Positions 43,855 to 55,526 of a stretch of DNA of 64,000 nt are shown piece by piece; position 1 is the first letter of the stretch, and each line of letters begins with the position of its first letter. The translations under genes and the position numbers were made by a program. This DNA comes from Melampsora larici-populina 98AG31 (taxonomy: Eukaryota > Basidiomycota > Pucciniomycetes > Pucciniales > Melampsoraceae): NCBI RefSeq assembly GCF_000204055.1, contig NW_006768807.1:452177-516176 (forward strand), written 5' to 3'. The notes under the pieces are model-generated. The model was not told the DNA's origin. It searched no databases and worked only from the letters and a program-made list of their open reading frames with translations.

Positions 43855-45389
43855 CTTACTTGTCAAGGTCTTTGATCCAGGCCAAGAGAAATTATGAAAT
43901 CTTTGACAAGGAACTCCTAGCAATCGTTGCATCTTTCAAAGAATGGCGGCATTACCTCAAAGGTAATCCCAACCGGCTTGAAGTAATTGTGTACACTGAC
44001 CACCGTAACTTAGAGACGTTTATGAGCACTAAACAACTCACACGCCGACAAGCACGGTGGGCGGAAACACTAGGTTGTTTCGATTTCATCATCAAATTCC
44101 GGCCAGGGCGTAAATCCAGCAAACCAGACGCGTTGTCTCGACACCCTGATCTCAAGCCACCAGAGGATGAACGACTGACATTCGGACAACTGATCAAACC
44201 GGAAAACATTGGCACCGATACTTTCCCAACTGAATTAGCTAGCATTGATGCGTTCTTTATGGACGAATCAATTGACTTGGAAGACGCCGAACATTGGTTC
44301 AAAGTGGATGTCCTAGGTGTCTCAGATGCTGATATCGATGCTATTGATGATGACATTCTTAGCGACACTACTATCATACAACGTATACGAGAAGCTAACA
44401 CTCAAGATGAAAGAATCACTAATCTGATAAACTCAGTTACGAACCCCATCTCATCGGATATGAAGAAACTCTCTAGATCTTACGAAGTTAAGGATGGCAT
44501 TCTGTACAAACGTGGAAAAATTGAGGTGCCAAATGACGATGATATCAAATTTCATATTGTTAACTCTAGACATGACACTTTATTAGCAGGTCATGCAGGA
44601 CGTAATAAAACTCTGAGTCTTACGAAACGATGCTTTTCATGGCCCTTGCAAAAAGCCTATGTTAACCGCTATGTGGATGGCTGCGACTCTTGTCTTCGCA
44701 CTAAATCAACCACGCAGAAACCTTTTGGAACCCTTCAACCGCTACCTGTACCGGCTGGACCTTGGACGGACATTTCTTATGATTTAATTACGAAGCTACC
44801 AGTGTCAAATGGGTATGACAGTATACTTGACAGTATACTTACGGTGGTGGATAGACTCACCAAAATGTCACATTTTATTCCATGCAAGGAAACAATGAAG
44901 GCGGAGGACTTAGCTGATTTAATGATTCGCAACGTGTGGAAGTTACACGGCACACCTAAAAGTATTGTGTCAGACCGCGGGAGTATATTCATCTCTAAAA
45001 TCACTAAGGAACTTGACAAACGACTGGGCATTAACTTACATCCTTCAACAGCGTTTCATCCAAGAACGGATGGCCAGTCTGAAATTGTGAATAAAGCAAT
45101 TGAAACTTACTTACGACACTTTGTTGACTACAGACAGGATAACTGGGAGTCTTTATTACCGACAGCAGAGTTCGCTTACAACAATCGAGATCACGACTCC
45201 ATCGGGGTATCTCCGTTTATGGCGAACTACGGTTTTAATCCCATTTTCAATCAAGTCCCATCACCAGAGCAGTGTATCCCATTAGTTGAAGAAAGATTGA
45301 AATTACTTGAAGAGGTACAAAAAGAGCTAACTGTTTGTCTACAATTATCGCAGGACACCATGAAACATCAATTTGACAAACACGTATGA
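43855..45389 (+). CDS. Chromovirus Pol: RNase H and integrase
   Basis: Resumes right after the Copia LTR. RNase H: AKRNYEIFDKELLAIVASFK and VYTDHRNLETFMSTKQLTRR; then FRPGRKSSKPDALSRHPDL. Integrase: zinc domain (SRHDTLLAGHAGRNKT, CDSCLRTK), catalytic D (ISYDLITKLP), D (IVSDRGSIF), E (RTDGQSEIVNKAIE). The frame is interrupted by TGA at 45387-45389 (KHV-stop-KNPRW), probably CGA to TGA, and then continues. Confidence 0.9.
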
Positions 45390-45863
45390 AAAAATCCACG
45401 GTGGAACGTAGGAGATGAAGTTTGGCTGGACTCAAAGAATATAACGACAACAAGGCCAAGTCCCAAATTGGGACACAGATGGCTAGGTCCCTTTAACATA
45501 ACTAAAGCCATTTCTGACTCTACTTACGCCCTGAATTTACCTATTTCCATGAAAGGAATACACAATGTATTTCACGTGTCTTTACTAAGAAAACACAATC
45601 CTGACACAATTCATCAAAGAGCGCGTAAAGAAAGCCCAGCAATCGAAATCGAAGGTGAAGAAGAATGGGAGGTGTCAGCAATATTAGACTGTAGAATGAG
45701 AAGAAATAAAAAAGAATACTTAGTAAATTGGACGGGGTTTAATTCAAGTCACGACTCATGGGAACCGGAAGCAAACCTCAAAAATTGTAAAGATTTATTG
45801 AAAGAATTCAAAACAAGATTTCCAAATGCAGAAAGGATAAAGAAGGCACGGAGAAGACAGTGA
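45390..45863 (+). CDS. Chromovirus integrase C terminus with chromodomain
   Basis: Same frame as the integrase after the TGA. NPRWNVGDEVWLDSKNI and LGHRWLGPFNITKAI form the GPY/F module; IHNVFHVSLLRKHNPD follows. EEEWEVSAILDCRMRRNKKE, then YLVNWTGFNSSHDSWEPEAN and L is a chromodomain with its aromatic positions, which targets integration to marked heterochromatin in this clade. It ends with a basic tail KARRRQ. Confidence 0.9.
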   Translation, partial: KNPRWNVGDEVWLDSKNITTTRPSPKLGHRWLGPFNITKAISDSTYALNLPISMKGIHNVFHVSLLRKHNPDTIHQRARKESPAIEIEGEEEWEVSAILDCRMRRNKKEYLVNWTGFNSSHDSWEPEANLKNCKDLLKEFKTRFPNAERIKKARRRQ

Positions 45864-45957
45864 GAGGGCTAAGCTTTTTCCCATGTGGTTTTTTAATGCT
45901 GCCCGGGGAAGCATGCAGAGCTTGCAAAAGGGAGCTTGGGCATTAAAAGGGGGATAA

Positions 45958-46134
45958 TGTTACGACTCTACCTGTGAAAGGTTCAACACGCATGTCACAC
46001 ATAGTAGACTATTTGTATATACGTCACTAGCTCATACTGTCCTATTTCCTTCATGCGACAATCTTATAATAGAGACCAGATGACCTATTGATTCCTCTCT
46101 TCTGTTGACAAGATCCACACCTAGGGCCTTAACA
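45958..46134 (+). repeat. 3' LTR of the chromovirus
   Basis: Identical by eye to 34050-34226; preceded by AAAAGGGGGA (PPT) and followed by the GGTGA target copy. Confidence 0.92.
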
Positions 46135-46230
46135 GGTGACCACAGCCAGTAACTCTCAATTATCAGATATCTTGTTTTCAGTCTGCAGCCAACATCTGAA
46201 ACACCCCACATTGCACTGCTCAAAGGGATT
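46135..46230 (-). mobile_element. Continuation of the old Gypsy remnant
   Basis: On the minus strand, LAVV at the target site joins TSIKEWRQY across the chromovirus insertion, restoring the RNase H block of the decayed Gypsy copy at 32340-34049. Confidence 0.6.
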
Positions 46231-47049
46231 TTTTTAGTTGGGCAAGAAGCTACTACAAGTCAAATTGCTCTTGATCTGCTTTCAAAAATCAAGAGATGAA
46301 CACTACTTGGAGTGCAGCAATTTTTTACACCGCTATTGCTCCGCTTGTACCAATTTGGAGGGATTGCAGTGGGCCAGGCGAGTGTACTATCCACAATTTT
46401 TTTGAACTATGTACAGAAGAATAAGAATATATACATTCTGCTAAAATAGAGCAACAAACAAAGATGAGTGATTGATCAAAGAACCTACTTTGCATAACAA
46501 AAATTGAGAAGAGAGATGTTGAACAAGTGAATAGAAAAGGGAATCAGACATTCAGCACTCACAACCCCTGGGACCAGCGCACCAACAGTTTGGGTGCGCT
46601 GGTCCCAGTGCCTTGGGAGTTGAAAAACTACACTGCACTGTTTTGCACCACAGGGGCCTGGTGGTATTTTAGCCCCTGCACAGAATTGCACTGCACCCCA
46701 GCGCAGGTTCCTGCTGGTGCAAATTCATCTCTGCCCAAAGAATATCACCCCTGTGCTGCACTTCACTGCACTTTTATGTATACAGCACAGGGGACCTCCC
46801 ATTTCTGTCACTGTATAAATCATTTTTTCCACCCCCTTTGCCAGAAGATCAATACAGGATCCAACAACCACAGGGGCCAAAATCGATGCTCACAACTATG
46901 TGAGCGTTGTAGACTTTCCTGAAAACTCCAAAAAAGACTCATTTTGTTTCAGAATCATTCAATTCAGGAGTTTGGTAGTGTTCAGTTGATCAGGCTGTTT
47001 TGCTCAGATTTTGCTTGGCGTTGCTCGAGAATGCTGATTTCCATCTTGG
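46231..47049. other. Non-coding stretch with a strong hairpin
   Basis: No gene. 46568-46583 and 46593-46608 form a perfect 16 bp stem (CTGGGACCAGCGCACC) with a 9 nt loop. The next ~180 bp are rich in CACTGCAC and CAGGGG words. 46866-46916 matches the hairpin end of the repeat family described at 52787. Confidence 0.55.
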
Positions 47050-47530
47050 ATGAGCATTCTGTGGGCTCAGTCTCTGAGACAAGTATTAGGATCCGCTCAT
47101 GAGGCATACTCAGAACAGCTCAGAACCTCTTCAAGATGGAAAAAAACATTTTTTTCACCACCCTTCCCAATACATACATGTCAGCACTGCACACCTCAAA
47201 TTTACCCCGCTTCTGTTGAAATTTGGTTTGCGGGGTACCCAAGAATCACGGCCGGAACCCGGCCCAAATTCCGCGGGTTTTTGAGCAGAGACCCGTTTTT
47301 TGATGGGTTGAGTTTGATATGCATCTCCATTTCTCACCCCCCGCTATCCCCCAAACGTTCAATTCCAATCCAAGATTTGGCTTGTATCGGTGTGTATCAA
47401 AGTCAAGCTTGTCGTCGTGGATCTGCACAAAGTCACCATTCCTTATCTCCTCTCACCAACTTCAATCCATCACCTCATAGCTACCCAGTTCTTCCAACTT
47501 TTGGCTCAGATCAAATTTTCAACAAAAGCA

Positions 47531-48470
47531 TGGCCATCATCCAGGAAAACATCCGGCTTTCAAGACCACTCGCACCTCCACAACTTGCATCCGTATCTCC
47601 ATCTTCTTATCCGATGAACATCCAGAGAGTCACACCTTTGTAAAGAGCTGTACCGGTCGTTACTTCCGCTTCAGAGTTGCTTGTGTAGGTTGACAGTCCA
47701 GCAACGGGTGGTTCGGACTCCACTTATCCTTCCTTCAACCAAACTGCGGGCTGCGAGGATCCTGATTGCAAAGCCAAGAAATTAGAATTAGCACCTTTGA
47801 CGTCCCCGAACAAGTCAAATTCGGGAACAAGTACTACCTTACCCCCTCTCAGATCATTATTTGGAAACGTCAACACGCTTTCACAAAAATCTCCCAGCCC
47901 TCCCGCTGCTAACAGTCATTCGCAACCTGGTGACCAAAAGCCTCCTTATCCCTCTTTGGTCAGCCTCACTGCGTCCTTTTTGGGTCTAGCGGATGCGGTG
48001 CAATCTACTTTTGTGGAGCGACCAGGAACGGCTGATTCATTGTCGCGTCGGGTGACGGTATGAAATTGGCATCTAGAAAAGGCAGTGTTGCATCACTCAG
48101 ATCGGCACCATCACCACCAGCTTCAGAGGCTCATTCAATCGAACCTTTGGATGAACATGTGGCTGTTTCTGAGGCGGGGTTGCAACATGACCTAGACCTA
48201 CCTTCTAAACGGTCTCGAGTCTCTCATACATCCAACGCCTTATCAGCATTCACTCCATCAAACAGTGCCCATCTATCTGTGGAACAGCAAGAAAACTTGG
48301 ATCAAGCAAGACGGCAGTTGGCAGTTGTACATGCGATGATTGTTAAAGTCAATGAGATACATCGTGTGATGGCTTTGAAGCGGTTAAAAGGAAAGGTTAT
48401 CAAAAGAGATGTTACAGGAGGTTCCGATGACGATTCTCTTTGTTCAACTTTAAGAGAGACAACATTTTAA
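47531..48470 (+). CDS. Unrecognised, mostly disordered protein (approximate gene model)
   Basis: Not recognised. Plus-strand coding-like pieces: MAIIQENIRLSRPLAPPQLA near 47531; TSPNKSNSGTSTTLPPLRSL with SLVSLTASFLGLADAVQST (47797-48060); and ASRKGSVASLRSAPSPPASE through a coiled-coil segment LSVEQQENLDQARRQLAVVH, VNEIHRVMALKRLKGKVIKR, ending TLRETTF at 48470. The last two pieces overlap in different frames near 48060, so either a 64 bp intron (48011-48074, weak GTGGAG donor) or a frameshift joins them. Ser/Pro-rich with a helical end, as in many fungal regulators; no function is proposed. Confidence 0.45.
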
Positions 48471-49981
48471 GAGGTAATTTGGTTATTGTGGCTACTGTAG
48501 CCTGAATAACAAATACACGCTTAGATCTCATTGATCCGATCGATTTTTGGAAAGTTCTCATCTTTGTGGTTGTATCATTTTATTGTCAATTGAGATCAAC
48601 CTTTTGGACATTTCATTCACAATAGTTCACTATTGTTTTCATCATACATTCTCAGGCCATTTCTTTATTTTGATATTTGTTTCCTTTTTTATCACGAGTT
48701 CATTTTATCATTATTTGTTTTTTCAAAACTTGGTCTTTTGCTCATCACTCTTAGCTTTTCAAGTTGTTATCAGACTCACTCTTTGATCTTTCATTCTAAG
48801 ATTTCATATCATAAACGCAGTGTTCTCTTTCTCGTTGCACATTTGTTTTGTTTAGTGGTTAAAGTTGTTATTGAAATCAAAAACTGCACAGCATCATTTC
48901 CATTGAATTTATTTTCATGACTTGCCTGTGTATAAAGGCGGTCTTAAGGCAAAGGCCAATAACAAAGAATTGACTGTCCACTTGAGCAGCACTGAGCAAT
49001 ACTTTTGGTACAGAGCATCCTTGTTCTGACTCCCTTTCTGAGTCTCGTCAGTTGTTTGTTGGCCTTTGCTTGAACCCGTCATAACAGAAGAGGTGTCTTA
49101 AATCTTTGATCACAGCATAGATGTGATCTTGGCTAAATTCTATCAGTGTATCTTACATAATAAGTAGAGCAAAATTGTTTGATGGGTTCCCGGTCCTCAC
49201 AGTCTTTTACAGGCAGAAAATTGGCCACAAAAGAAAATGAAGAATACATGGGTAAGGGAAGGTGCTTATTTGTCTCTCTCCAATTATAAAATAATGGATT
49301 AGTCTAAGGGTATATGTATGACCGAAATCAATCTTTTAATAGCTTCAAGAATATCATATCCGGATAATGGTACTGTGAGTAACTTTGAATGTATGTAACA
49401 TAGGTATCAAGATCTGCACATGGATGATGAATATCATTTGGTTAAAAAGTGAATAATAAGAGTGATATTAACCAAAGTATAGCTGAGGCTAGAGTCTGTT
49501 TAGATCTATACACTACAAGACATATTTCAAAAGGGGTGTCAAGTAATGTTACAAAGACTTTTCAAAAGAAGCAAACACCCTGATCAGCTATTTATAACTT
49601 ACCCTCTCTTTAATGTTTTAAATGTGTGCCATGTAAAGGATCCAATGAGATATGATCTACAATCACCTAAACTGAATTAAAGCATTATATTAAAGACTTC
49701 ATACCCATCGTAAATGAACAGGACAAAGGAAAACTAGATGTTCAGAAAATTCTAGCAATATATTGAAGTATACAGCCCGGTGCACTTGTTGAGTTAAATG
49801 TAGATGTGACAAAGGCTCAGTGGTGATAAAAGCATGTTGAATTACATATTTAAAGAGTCGTAAAGAAAGCACAGTATAAATTGTCTAGTGATACAGAAAG
49901 AGATAAAACTATATTATTAGAGATATTCTAAGCTTTCACCATTATTAATCAATCGTCTAAATCCCAATCCAAGTCACCGGC
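48471..49981. other. AT-rich intergenic stretch
   Basis: No gene, RNA or clear repeat recognised on either strand. Confidence 0.4.
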
Positions 49982-51312
49982 TCAAAGTCCGCTTAGCAAA
50001 GAAATTGATTCATCATCATGATGTTGAACAGGCTTGGTAGTAGTTTTAGTAGATGCAGAAGTAATAGGTGTTGTAGTTGTGGTCTTCATTGTGATTGGGG
50101 TGATCTTGGTGGTCTTCGTGGTGGTCGATGCGATCACAGGATTCTTTGTTGTAAAACGTTTCATAGTTGTAACGTTTGTTGTGTTGAAATTAGTTTCAAC
50201 CGGATTGATAGCAGGTTGTGCACGCGATAAGATCTTTGGTCCTGCAGCTGTTGTGACTTTTGGGACAGGCGGTGGTACCTTCGCAGGCACCCTAGATATC
50301 GCTGTTGCGTTTTTGGTGAGTGGTGAGACTTCTGCTACTGAAGCCACGCGGGTTCCATTGGCTAGATTAACAGAGTTCGTGTTTGGAGGTTTGGGAGCGG
50401 GGCCGTTGATAGTAGGGACTGTGGGACGTGCCATGCGTGTAATGGGTACTGATCGATCAGAAGGAAGGTTGGAAGTAGAGTTCAAAGGAAGCCGCTGCAA
50501 GGAGGGTACCGCTTTAGACTGCAATGCCAGAGTAGTCACTTTAAGAGGTGCGCGATTGGACGTTTGTAAGGTATGCGCGTTGGGTTTGAGGCCGGGTTTA
50601 GAGATTGTGGTCCCCAGAAGGGGTTTCGGGCTTGGATTATCTGGGTACGTTTGTGAATTTGAAGGCCATAACTATTAGTGGTCGAAGCGAGAACGCGGGG
50701 AAGGATGGGGGTAGTTCTGATAGGTGTTTGACTTGGCTTTCAGTTAACTGGTTCGGGTCTAACAAAGATTGGCCCTAAACAACAAAAAGGTGAAATGACA
50801 AACAAATAAGGTCAGTACATATGCAAACAGGCTTCAAATGAAATCACCCAATAGGAAGAGGAGACCAACACAGGCTTTGGCTTTCGTCATGTCAACTCTC
50901 TCTGCCAGACGACTAAGCAAAACATCAATCTCTGTGTTCTGACGCGGTGCAGAAGACGCGCTATTCGACGCGCTTTCAGAGGTGTTGACTACGGTTTTCC
51001 CCTCGCTCAAAGATTGGCGTCTCTCGATCGCTTATGTTGCCTAAGTGACCTGCGTGATTCGCTTGCGGTGGATAAGCCCAGTGGAGCTTGTGGAAGCCCA
51101 TTTGAAGGGGAAGAATGAACGTCGATGACTGTCTTTGAAGGTGATGGTATTCCTGCTGCTGTAGAATCTCGCTTGGGTTTTGATTTGAGTGGAGTCAGAT
51201 TAGATGTTCTGGATCGATGATGAGGTGAATCTTCCCAGTATACTAAGAGGTCTTCATCTTTAATTCCTGAGCAAGGTAGTGAAGTAGGAGTAAGTAGGTT
51301 TTGATTTCGCAT
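49982..51312 (-). CDS. Unrecognised disordered protein, multi-exon
   Basis: Not recognised. Starts MRNQNLLTPTSLPCSGIKDE (51312), with DLLVYWEDSPHHRSRTSNLT. Later minus-strand pieces include APRQNTEIDVLLSRLAERVD and MTKAKAC (about 50880-50990), GQSLLDPNQLTESQ (about 50720-50762), and a long Pro/Thr/Ser-rich tail (from about 50670) ending DDESISLLSGL at 49982. Introns with acceptors near 50764 and 50672 would join these; the exact donors are weak. The only likely folded part is the short helical EIDVLLSRLAERVD block. The tail is Thr/Lys-rich and repetitive (TTTK units), which also makes long spurious frames on the opposite strand. Confidence 0.45.
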
Positions 51313-52786
51313 ATCATTGGTGTTTCCTGTTTTTGATGTTGGTGTTGATGTTATTTGGTATTTCCCTTACTTGGACCTTTGTTGAGGAGGCGCCTGATGT
51401 GAAAGTCTTAAGTAGTTGGTACTATATGGTTCAAATGAGATGATATACAATGAAATAGAGAAAAAGAATCAGATATTAATGATTGATTGAAATTAGAAAC
51501 TGATACAAAAGAGTATCAGACTGGGAAGTCTATCGGATAAGGAAGTTTTTCAAAAACAAAAGAATGAATAGTACATAATGGTTATGAGAAGTTTTTGTTG
51601 ATCTGATTTAGAAGAGGATTACCTAATTATCATTAAACACAAAGTAAGCTTAGTTGATTTGATGAGTGATTGATTGAAAAACTTACTAATTGGTGACAAG
51701 AGTTGGATATATTAAAGGAGGGATTTTAAGTGATAGTCTGATCAGATTGAGCATGATTAACTTGAGGTATGGTTATAGAAGGTAAAATTGGATTTGTCTT
51801 GGGTGGGTGGTCATTTGACTGTTGGGTGGGTTGTTTGTTGGTGATGACGAGATGATTCTAGTTTGACTTGTTGATTGAGTCCTCTGGTGATTACTGTGCA
51901 TCCAAGAAATGTGACACTGCCGGGGAATATCGGGTCCCCGCGGGCGCTCCCGGCGGGTTCAGGGTTCGAGCCAGCCTGTATTGGATGGCTATACCCTGGG
52001 GGATAGTCGTTCCGGGGGGTCGTTATGGCAGGAAAAAAAAAACGATTCTCCTCGGGGACCCCGGGGGAATAGTCATAAAAGCAATGAGAGGAATCGAGGA
52101 TAATATAGCAATAGAAACAACAACGAAGACAAAACAACGCAGACATTTGTATAAAAAGGCTAATCGACAATGATAGGGAGGACCTTGGAAGTGAGATTCT
52201 TGACAGTACGGTACAAGTGTCATGTTGCTGTTGCGGAAGTCTTAGGTACAGAGCTAGTACTAGTAGTAGGAGTGCTTGACATATTCAATATGAATGTGTC
52301 GTTAGAATTTCTTGTTAGATAAATGATTGGGTTGTTGGTTGGAAAACGAAAGGAAATGTTTAAATCAAAATCTCTTGAATCGAGTCTCAATTCTCAAGTC
52401 TTTTAATGATTAATCTTATTTCTCACATGATCTCAATGGGTCTAGTCCCTTGCTTTGAAGTTTTGAGCGCAAGGGACTAGACTCCTCCTGGCCATATCTT
52501 GTCCCAGAGAGTTCCTAGACCTCTTTCAATCACGACTTTTTTCTCTCAAGCCTCGGATTGCCTCGGATTACCGGGTTTACCCGGAAATCCCCCGGCGCCC
52601 GGCGCCCCCGTCGAGGCTCTCGGTCCGGGAGGCGTTCTCAGGCTGTAGCTGGGAAAATTAATCGGGTTTGCCGGGCTCGGGTGCCGTGCTGACGCTTAAA
52701 AAAAATTATATCTTGTCGGCGCCTCGAAACCCGGCACTCGGGGGACGGGTCTCAACCTGAACTGGTGCATCCAAGAAATGTGACAC
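51313..52786. other. Intergenic stretch with GC-rich MITE-like segments
   Basis: 51920-52075 and 52555-52750 are GC-rich islands (CCGGG-rich) in AT-rich DNA. A 24 bp sequence starting GTGCATCCAAG occurs exactly at 51896-51919 and again at 52765-52788, same orientation. Boundaries of any element could not be fixed. No gene supported. Confidence 0.4.
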
Positions 52787-53266
52787 TGGTGTGACGCACG
52801 AGAAAGGAGTGTGTGAAACATGAGAGGATTTCACGGGTTTGTAAGGTCTGCAAAAGGGATGTGAAAGTAATTACTGTCAGCTGACAGTCAGCACTTTCGG
52901 GGACGTCCCAGCTGTCCCGCCCTTGTTCCCGAAACAGTTTGGGTTGGTGTTGTAAAACCCAACACGGGGCTAGCTTGGCAAAAGCCCAGCCAGCCACAGG
53001 TGTCAAGGGATGACGCTGAGGATGAGCTGAGGGGCTTAGATGAAGTGAGCAGATGGGCCAGCCCTCCCTCAGGCTTCTTTGCTAAGGAATGTTGCCTGAG
53101 GGAGGCCTGACTCATCTCCTCAGTTTCTGTTGATCACATAATGAGCTGACAAGCAGAAAGAAATGGGAAACAAATGGGAAACAAATGGGAAACAAATGGG
53201 AACAAAACAGGAACATTTCAACGCTCACATAGTTGTGAGCATCAATTTTTGCCCCTGTGAACACCA
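52787..53266 (-). repeat. ~480 bp dispersed repeat, left copy
   Basis: Inverted relative to 56374-56835 with high similarity along its whole length (TGGTGTGAC...; GGCTAGCTTG; CCCTCCCTCAGGC; GCTCACATAGTTGTGAGC). It holds a local expansion of about four 11 bp AAATGGGAAAC units (53160-53205) absent from the other copy, and ends in a GCTCACA/TGTGAGC hairpin. Confidence 0.8.
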
Positions 53267-55526
53267 TGGCCCAGGAAATACATTCCCAATTTCTCGATTT
53301 GGATGATTTCATATCAAGTACCCATATGAGGTACAAGGGAGGGTACTACTGTCAATGCCCGTACCAGGTCAGCCAGATCCCGAGAAGGGGTCTCAACAGT
53401 TCCGTTCAGGGCAGACCGATAAGATTGAGCAGCCAGCAAGCTACCAATCGACGCAAGCATGACATGTCCCGTTGTGGTGAGCAAGATCTTTACTTAAGCA
53501 AAAAGTTTAAAAATTATTGGAAAATTCATATTTTTAGTCAAAGGCAAAGTTATTGTTGGAGTTATTAGTCATCAAGGGTCTCAAGGTTGATTTGTAATCT
53601 TCATTTCATTATCTTTTTAATAATATATTTACATATTCATTTGATAAGAACATATAAGAGAAAAGAAAAATTTGAAAAGATCAATAAAAATAGTATAAGA
53701 GTGAAAATTAAATTAAAAGACTTAGTAAGGAGGAATTGGAAGAAGAAGAACATTTAGTTTGGATCTTGAAGAATGGAAACTGTTATGAAAAGAATGAAAG
53801 AAGAAGGATAACATTAGAAAAGTTGAAGAAAAATTCAAAAATATGGGTATGAAAGATTGGAAAGTGGTTTTTAGGTTATTATTATAAGAGATATTGGTTC
53901 AGAAAGGTTTTATTGTGAAAGAGAAGGATAACATTAGTCATCAGCAACTTTAATCATGAGGATTGATAAGGGAGGTGTGAAGTTATTCAAGAAAAGGGAA
54001 ATTTCGAGGAAGGGTACTATGGTATTAATTCCTGTGTAGTGATGTCATTGATGGATTGATTGCGCCAAGAGTTTTTCAGATTGATTTTAATGCTGTGTGA
54101 TTGATTGGAGTGCTGTGGAATGATCTTTTGACAGAAGAAAAATCATTATTAGATGTGAAAATAGTCAAAATTCATCAAAAATGGGAGTTTTTAGTTAATT
54201 ACATATGGTAAAACTTGTCAGAATTGGGTGTGTGATAGTTCATTCGACGCAGAATCATTGGTTTCATAATGTACAATCTTTAAATCATTAGTAGCGGAGG
54301 AGTAGTGAAAAAGTTATAAGGCAACAAAGAAACTGGAGTGAATTTCGAATTTGAAGGTTACATGTGACATTTACATGACAAAACCTTATTTTTGCAATCT
54401 TTACAGCTCAATAACTTATTCATCACACATCAGAAATAGGTCATATGGGGGTGATAAATGATCAGTATCACGAGGGCTATCAAATGAGCTATAGTAATCC
54501 AAAATTTAACAACTTTACAAAACATTTGTAATTCCAAAAATGGATTTCAGCTATGAATATTAGGAAAAAAACACCTGTATTCATCATAAGAAGATCTGTT
54601 CATCATTTATTAACATCAATTGATCAAATTCACACCTTGGATCATTACAAACAATGATATTCATGACATCATATGGTTACATTGGAGGATTTCTGTTGAT
54701 TTTTGACGGTTTTTGAAGGTTGTTGCAGGTTGTTGCAGGTTGTTGACCATTATTGAGGATTGTTGGAGTGTTATATACTATTGTTAGGGAATTTACGTGC
54801 CTCTGTTCCCTTTTTTTACTCATCTTATACTTTTGTTAGAGTGTTTTTAATCATTATTAAATTACTTTATCAGTACTAAGTCCACTAAATTGCCTCTTTA
54901 TATCAAAGGAGAGATTTCTTTACGTGTGATAAGACTACAAGTCTTCTCTGGAATAACAATCTAATTTATTGTTGCTTTGCTAGTAATTAAAAGTGTGTTT
55001 TGTTGTGCTCAGATTGGAATAACACTATATTGAGGTTTTTTTATTTCTAAAAACTCACGGGAACAATACTTGACTTAAGTATTGAAAACAATTTCTCTGG
55101 TGCCTTATCCCAAAGAACTCAGCAAAACCCCGTGTTGATTCTTTCAAAGAGGCAGTCTTAGGCAACTTCTAATAGTTAGTTATATTAGTAGATTATCCCT
55201 CTTCAAGCTCTCTAAAGCTCTTGTTGAGCTTTAAGTTCTACACCGTTCAGAGGAGGATTACCTCATCAGGAACAGTTGGGACCTGGAGTTCACTCCTATA
55301 TATCAGAGAGGAGCAGCTGTTACGGCTTTCTCCCTCTTGGATAAATTGAACCCCAGAATCCCCTTTCCCTGTGGATTCCCTTCTTGTATTGTCTCCTGCT
55401 CTAGCTTTGACGTAGTCGGATTTTTTGCTGCTTTTTTGTTAAATTTATAATTCTTTCTAATAAAATTAAACACGTTTGTAGTATTAAATCTTTACTTCTT
55501 AAAAATTTAAAAATCTCAATTGATCA
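53267..55526. other. AT-rich region; possible LTR-like segment
   Basis: A short plus-strand frame at 53257-53568 contains LDLDDFISSTHMRYKGGYYC and QCPY, slightly like the zinc region of DPH3/DPH4 proteins, but only one Cys pair is present. From 54782 (TGTTAGGGAATTT) to about 55500 the sequence resembles an LTR plus leader, but no second copy is in the window. Confidence 0.3.

Larger units (their letters stand above)
34050..46134 (+). mobile_element. Chromodomain Ty3/Gypsy retrotransposon (chromovirus), with nested Copia
   Basis: Two 177 bp LTRs that look identical (34050-34226, 45958-46134; TGTTACGACT...CTTAACA), flanked by the same GGTGA (34045-34049, 46135-46139). It contains gag, protease, RT, RNase H, integrase and chromodomain, a self-primer-type PBS and a polypurine tract (45945-45954). 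A Copia element and an assembly gap sit between RT and RNase H. LTR identity implies a recent insertion, yet pol carries a TAG, a TGA and the nested element, so this copy cannot make a full Pol. Confidence 0.92.

Noticed and set aside
50034..50678. Long plus-strand ORF (214 codons)
   Set aside because: It is the antisense shadow of the Thr/Pro-rich tail of the minus-strand gene at 49982-51312; its Val-rich composition is what the complement of Thr codons gives.
51868..52173. Gly/Arg-rich ORF in the GC-rich island
   Set aside because: Both strands are open here because of GC-rich repeat composition; no domain.
53257..53568. DPH3/DPH4-like zinc-region fragment
   Set aside because: Only a YCQCP pair and an LDLDDF resemblance; the second Cys pair is missing, so the family call is not supported.
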